Shown: in pieces, positions 60,352 through 64,000 of the stretch
Layout: each line of letters starts with the position of its first letter
Position numbering within the stretch: position 1 is the first letter of the stretch
Made by a program: the position numbers and the translations under genes
The notes under the pieces: generated by a model
What the model was told of the DNA's origin: nothing
Database searches by the model: none
Seen by the model: only the letters and a program-made list of their open reading frames with translations
From: Sulfitobacter sp043557345
Lineage (GTDB): Bacteria > Pseudomonadota > Alphaproteobacteria > Rhodobacterales > Rhodobacteraceae
Direction: 5' to 3'
Assembly: GCF_043557345.1 (NCBI RefSeq)
Contig: NZ_JBIFFV010000005.1
Span: 186,001-250,000 of the forward strand
Length of the DNA stretch: 64,000 bases

Positions 60352-62763
60352 ATGTTAGAGCCACTGAACGCATCCTACCCGGTGCTTCCGCTGCGCGACA
60401 TCGTCGTGTTTCCCCACATGATCGTGCCGCTTTTCGTTGGCCGCGAGAAATCCGTCCGCGCTCTTGAAGAGGTGATGGCGGACGATAAACAAATTCTGCT
60501 GTCGAGCCAGATCGACCCCGCCGAGGATGATCCCGACACCTCCGGCATCTACAAGGCCGGTGTGCTGGCCAATGTGCTGCAACTGCTGAAACTGCCCGAT
60601 GGCACCGTGAAAGTGCTGGTCGAAGGCCAAGCACGGGTGCGCATCACCGAATATCTTGAGAATGACAATTTCTTCGAGGCCCGCGCCGAGTATCTGACCG
60701 AGATGCCGGGCGACGCGGCCACCACGCAGGCGCTGCTGCGCACCGTGGCCGATGAGTTCGAGCGCTATGCCAAGGTCAAGAAGAACGTCCCCGAGGAAGC
60801 GCTCGCCGCCGTTGGCGAAAGCGCCGAGCCTGCGCGTCTGGCCGATCTCGTGGCCGGTCACCTCGGCATTGAGGTCGAGCAGAAGCAGGATCTCTTGGAG
60901 ACGCTGAGCATCTCCGAGCGGCTTGAGAAGGTCTATGGCCTGATGCAGGGCGAAATGTCCGTGCTGCAGGTTGAGAAGAAGATCAAGACGCGCGTGAAGT
61001 CCCAGATGGAGCGGACGCAGCGCGAATACTATCTGAACGAACAGATGAAGGCGATCCAGCAGGAGTTGGGCGACGGCGAGGACGGCAAGAACGAGGTTGC
61101 CGAGCTTGAAGCCAAGATCGCCGAGACCAAGCTGAGCAAGGAAGCCCGCGAAAAGGCCGAGGCCGAGCTGAAGAAGCTCAAGAACATGTCGCCCATGTCG
61201 GCCGAGGCGACCGTGGTGCGCAACTACCTCGACTGGATGCTGTCGATCCCGTGGGGCGTGAAGTCCCGCGTGAAGAAGGACTTGGGCCGCGCGCAAAAGG
61301 TGCTGGATGACGATCACTACGGTCTTGAGAAGGTCAAGGAGCGCATCGTCGAGTATCTGGCGGTGCAGCAGCGCTCGACCAAGATGAAAGGCCCGATCAT
61401 GTGCCTCGTCGGCCCTCCGGGCGTCGGCAAGACATCTTTGGGCAAATCGGTCGCCAAGGCCACGGGGCGCGAGTTCATTCGCATCTCGCTTGGCGGCGTG
61501 CGTGACGAGTCTGAGATCCGCGGTCACCGTCGGACCTACATCGGCTCCATGCCCGGCAAGATCATTCAGGCGCTGAAAAAGGCCAAGACCACGAACCCGT
61601 TGATCCTGCTCGACGAGATCGACAAAATGGGTCAGGACTTCCGGGGCGACCCGGCCTCGGCCATGCTCGAAGTGCTCGACCCGGAGCAGAACGGCACCTT
61701 TGTGGACCACTATCTTGAGGTGGAATACGACCTGTCGAACGTCATGTTCCTGACCACCTCGAACAGCTACAACATGCCTGGGCCGCTGCTGGACCGGATG
61801 GAGATCATCCCGCTGTCGGGCTATACCGAGGACGAGAAGCGAGAGATCGCCAAGCAGCATTTGGTGCAGAAGCAGATCAAGAACCACGGTCTGAAGAAGA
61901 AGGAGTTCGAGATCGAGGACTCCGCCCTCACCGGCATGATCCGCTACTACACCCGCGAGGCCGGCGTGCGGAACCTCGAGCGCGAGATCGCCAAGGTGGC
62001 GCGCAAGTCGCTGACCAAGATCGTGAAGAAGGAGGCCGAGAGCGTCACCGTGACCGGCGACAACCTCGAGGAGTTCCTCGGGGTGCGCAAGCATCGCTTC
62101 GGTCTGGCCGAGGAGAAGGACCAGATCGGCGTCGTGACCGGGCTGGCCTATACTTCCGTGGGCGGTGAGCTTCTGTCCATCGAGGCGCTGCGCCTGCCGG
62201 GCAAGGGTCGGATGAAGACCACCGGCAAGCTCGGCGACGTGATGAAGGAAAGTATCGACGCGGCCAGTTCCTATGTCCGGTCGATCTCCCCGCAGATCGG
62301 GATCAAGCCGCCGAAGTTCGACACGTTGGACATCCACGTGCACGTGCCCGACGGCGCTACGCCGAAAGACGGCCCCTCGGCCGGTCTGGCGATGGTGACC
62401 TCGATCGTATCGGTGCTGACCCAGATCCCGGTGCGGCGCGACATCGCCATGACGGGGGAGGTTTCCTTGCGCGGTAACGCCATGCCGATCGGTGGTCTGA
62501 AAGAGAAACTTCTGGCGGCCCTGCGCGGCGGCATCACCACGGTGCTGATCCCCAAGGAGAACGAGAAAGACCTGCCGGATATCCCCGACAACGTCAAAGA
62601 GGGGCTGACCATCATCCCGGTTGGCCATGTCTCGGAGGTTCTGGAGCATGCGCTGGTGAGCAAGCCGAAAGCGATTGATTGGGATGAAGCCGCCCAAGAG
62701 GCCGCCGAAGCCGCCGCGATGAAGGCCCGCGCCGCAGGCGTGGACGCCACGACCACGCATTAA
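60352..62763 (+). CDS. lon: ATP-dependent protease Lon
   Basis: The 803-residue serine protease degrades misfolded and regulatory proteins. The N-terminal LON domain begins MLEPLNASYPVLPLRDIVVF; Walker A GPPGVGKTSL is at 354-363; the catalytic dyad is Ser676 (PKDGPSAGLAM) and Lys719 (GGLKEKLLAA). ATG 60352 is chosen because AAGGA lies 7 bases before it; the TTG at 60346 is too close to that site. A 230-bp upstream gap should hold the promoter; I could not identify a heat-shock box with confidence. Confidence 0.97.
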   Translation: MLEPLNASYPVLPLRDIVVFPHMIVPLFVGREKSVRALEEVMADDKQILLSSQIDPAEDDPDTSGIYKAGVLANVLQLLKLPDGTVKVLVEGQARVRITEYLENDNFFEARAEYLTEMPGDAATTQALLRTVADEFERYAKVKKNVPEEALAAVGESAEPARLADLVAGHLGIEVEQKQDLLETLSISERLEKVYGLMQGEMSVLQVEKKIKTRVKSQMERTQREYYLNEQMKAIQQELGDGEDGKNEVAELEAKIAETKLSKEAREKAEAELKKLKNMSPMSAEATVVRNYLDWMLSIPWGVKSRVKKDLGRAQKVLDDDHYGLEKVKERIVEYLAVQQRSTKMKGPIMCLVGPPGVGKTSLGKSVAKATGREFIRISLGGVRDESEIRGHRRTYIGSMPGKIIQALKKAKTTNPLILLDEIDKMGQDFRGDPASAMLEVLDPEQNGTFVDHYLEVEYDLSNVMFLTTSNSYNMPGPLLDRMEIIPLSGYTEDEKREIAKQHLVQKQIKNHGLKKKEFEIEDSALTGMIRYYTREAGVRNLEREIAKVARKSLTKIVKKEAESVTVTGDNLEEFLGVRKHRFGLAEEKDQIGVVTGLAYTSVGGELLSIEALRLPGKGRMKTTGKLGDVMKESIDAASSYVRSISPQIGIKPPKFDTLDIHVHVPDGATPKDGPSAGLAMVTSIVSVLTQIPVRRDIAMTGEVSLRGNAMPIGGLKEKLLAALRGGITTVLIPKENEKDLPDIPDNVKEGLTIIPVGHVSEVLEHALVSKPKAIDWDEAAQEAAEAAAMKARAAGVDATTTH

Positions 62764-62791
62764 GGCGAACGGCCCGTCAGAATGTCATCAA

Positions 62792-62818
62792 CGCGCGCCT
62801 TCCGGGGCGCGCGTTTTT
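62792..62818 (+). terminator. Rho-independent terminator of lon
   Basis: CGCGCGCC (62792-62799) pairs with GGCGCGCG (62806-62813) around TTCCGG, followed by TTTTT. It begins 29 bases after the lon stop. Confidence 0.88.
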
Positions 62819-62915
62819 CGTATCCACCGTGGCGCAAGCCGCGTCGCACCCCGCGACAGTTTTTGCGCCGAACCCTCTTGCAAGCCGCGCCGCAATTGGC
62901 TACTTCGCCCCGCAA

Positions 62916-62990
62916 GGGTGATTAGCTCAGTGGTAGAGCGCTTCGTTCACATCGAAGATGTCAGGAGTTCAAATCTCTTATCACCCACCA
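62916..62990 (+). tRNA. tRNA-Val (anticodon CAC)
   Basis: The 75-base gene folds as a full cloverleaf: acceptor GGGTGAT/ATCACCC, D-arm GCTC-AGTGGTA-GAGC, anticodon stem CTTCG/CGAAG with loop TTCACAT (anticodon CAC, reading GUG), and T-arm AGGAG-TTCAAAT-CTCTT. The CCA end is encoded. It lies between lon and the phosphatase genes. Confidence 0.95.
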
Positions 62991-63123
62991 TTTTCCCCGT
63001 CCTTCGCGTTAGAATAGCTTGCTGCGCTAAGCCTGCGCCCATGTCCCATGGCTTGCCTTCTCCGCGTCGGAATGATCCTTATCCCCATCGGCCCATACCA
63101 CGGGCACCACGGGCGGAGAGAGC

Positions 63124-63705
63124 ATGTCGGCACATCCCAAAATCTGGTTCCTGCGCCACGGGCAGACCGAGTGGAATCGCGCGTTTCGCCTCCAAGGGCA
63201 TCTCGATTCACCGCTGACCGATCAGGGCATTGCTGAGGCCGAGCGGCAGGCACAGATCATGCCAGCGATCCTTGCGCAAAAGCCGCATATCCTCGTCTCT
63301 CCGCTTGGCCGCGCGCAGCAGACGGCGCGGATTGCGTTGAATGGGGCCGATTTTCAAACGGATGCGCGATTGAAGGAGATACATGCGGGCGATTGGCAGG
63401 GGGCAACCCGGGATGAGATATTCGCGGCGCACCCCGACCTTGCGGGCCGCGACCCGGCTCCGTTGGACATCTACGCCGCCGCGCCTGGCGGGGAGGGGGT
63501 AGAGGCCTTTCGGGCGCGGATCCGGGCGGTGCTCGACAGTTTGACCGCGCCCACGGTGCTGGTGGCCCACGGGCTCTGGGGGCAGGTGCTTCGGGCAGAG
63601 GTCTGCGGCGTCGCTCCGGGAGAGGCCGGTCGGCTCAGCAATAGGCAGGGCTGCGTCTATCTGCTGGAAAACGGGCGCGAGCGTATCTTGGAAGCCCCCG
63701 CATGA
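63124..63705 (+). CDS. Histidine phosphatase (phosphoglycerate mutase-like) family protein, first copy
   Basis: The 193-residue protein has the RHG motif WFLRHGQTEWNRAFRLQGHL (catalytic His at about residue 12), SPLGRAQQTARIAL, LKEIHAGDWQG and the second catalytic His in LVAHGLWGQVLR. Members dephosphorylate small metabolites; the substrate is unknown. GGAGAGAGC precedes the ATG. It overlaps the next, related gene by four bases (ATGA). Confidence 0.92.
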   Translation: MSAHPKIWFLRHGQTEWNRAFRLQGHLDSPLTDQGIAEAERQAQIMPAILAQKPHILVSPLGRAQQTARIALNGADFQTDARLKEIHAGDWQGATRDEIFAAHPDLAGRDPAPLDIYAAAPGGEGVEAFRARIRAVLDSLTAPTVLVAHGLWGQVLRAEVCGVAPGEAGRLSNRQGCVYLLENGRERILEAPA

Positions 63706-64000
63706 GCCGTTACCCAACGCTCTATATCCTGCGCCATGGGGAGACGGAGTGGAACCTTGCCAATCGGCTGCAGGGGCATTTCGATTCCCCGCTGACCGAG
63801 CGGGGGCGTGAACAGGCCGCGGCGCAGAATGCGATTCTAAAGCGTTGCGATCTGGCGGGGTTCGCGGCGCTCAGCAGCCCGCAGGGGCGGGCGGTGGTCA
63901 CAGCCGAAATCGCGCTGGCGGGGACGGGGCTGGAGGCTGCGCCCGATCCTCGTTTGGGGGAGATTGGCATCGGCGCATGGGCCGGAAAGTCACGTGAGGC
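63702..64000 (+). CDS. Histidine phosphatase family protein, second copy, 3' truncated by the window end
   Basis: About 99 codons are present. The protein begins MSRYPTLYILRHGETEWNLA and continues NRLQGHFDSPLTERG, SPQGRAVVTAEIAL and LGEIGIGAWAG, matching the first copy closely in layout. The gene runs past the right edge. Start overlaps the previous stop, so it belongs to the same operon and probably arose by tandem duplication. Confidence 0.9.
   Translation, partial: MSRYPTLYILRHGETEWNLANRLQGHFDSPLTERGREQAAAQNAILKRCDLAGFAALSSPQGRAVVTAEIALAGTGLEAAPDPRLGEIGIGAWAGKSRE

Noticed and set aside
60355..62760. Long open frame antisense to lon
   Set aside because: Shadow of lon; Leu/His-rich translation with no known motif and no ribosome binding site.

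Overview
The window is GC-rich, densely packed alphaproteobacterial chromosome. Gene content and order point to the Rhodobacteraceae (roseobacter-type): an interrupted 14-gene nuo operon with lineage-specific small genes, a nuoN-birA-coaX-rnj junction, a siroheme synthase/DUF2849/CysI/CysH/DUF934 sulfite operon, and Hint-domain and Lin0512 proteins. This placement is inferred from gene content, not from a marker-gene comparison. No phage, insertion sequence or CRISPR array was seen.

Layout. 3-3366: end of a leucine/isovalerate degradation cluster (biotin-carboxylase subunit of a probable methylcrotonyl-CoA carboxylase, a GST, HMG-CoA lyase, methylglutaconyl-CoA hydratase). 3529-22074: complete complex I operon nuoA-N, interrupted by at least seven non-subunit genes (small membrane proteins, two lipoproteins, a secreted protein, a carboxymuconolactone-decarboxylase-like protein) and by three very short candidate ORFs. 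22107-25305: birA, coaX and rnj continue on the same strand. 25289-30353, minus strand: a secreted protein, a DEAD-box helicase, a glycosyltransferase and RF3. 30448-36086: SnoaL-like protein, Hint-domain protein (minus), an atypical SDR, a sodium:solute symporter, an orphan ABC ATPase and two Lin0512 paralogues. 36108-39508: WYL-type regulator (minus), then tatABC and a DUF815 ATPase. 39566-43358, minus: LytM lipoprotein, pcm, surE, an SDR and a small GspC-like protein. 43549-49043, minus: assimilatory sulfur operon (cysG, DUF2849, cysI, cysH, DUF934) followed by ferredoxin-NADP reductase, with a divergent Lrp-family regulator. 49690-57497, minus: tpiA, an A-type Fe-S protein, a DUF3307/SatD-like pair with two near-identical inverted repeats between them, a glycerophosphodiester phosphodiesterase, a SufT-like protein, a RimK fusion and an MscS-type channel. 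57792-64000, plus: tgt, an Old Yellow Enzyme, lon, tRNA-Val(CAC) and two tandem histidine phosphatases, the second cut by the window end.

Functional links. BirA would biotinylate the carboxylase at the left edge. The many Fe-S subunits of complex I and CysI/CysH fit the Fe-S assembly genes here. Siroheme synthase, sulfite reductase, APS reductase and ferredoxin reductase form one sulfur-assimilation unit. The least explained parts are the accessory genes inside nuo (including two proteins sharing a helix-hairpin-helix-like tail), the SatD/DUF3307 pair with its putative operators, and the symporter/ABC ATPase/Lin0512 cluster.
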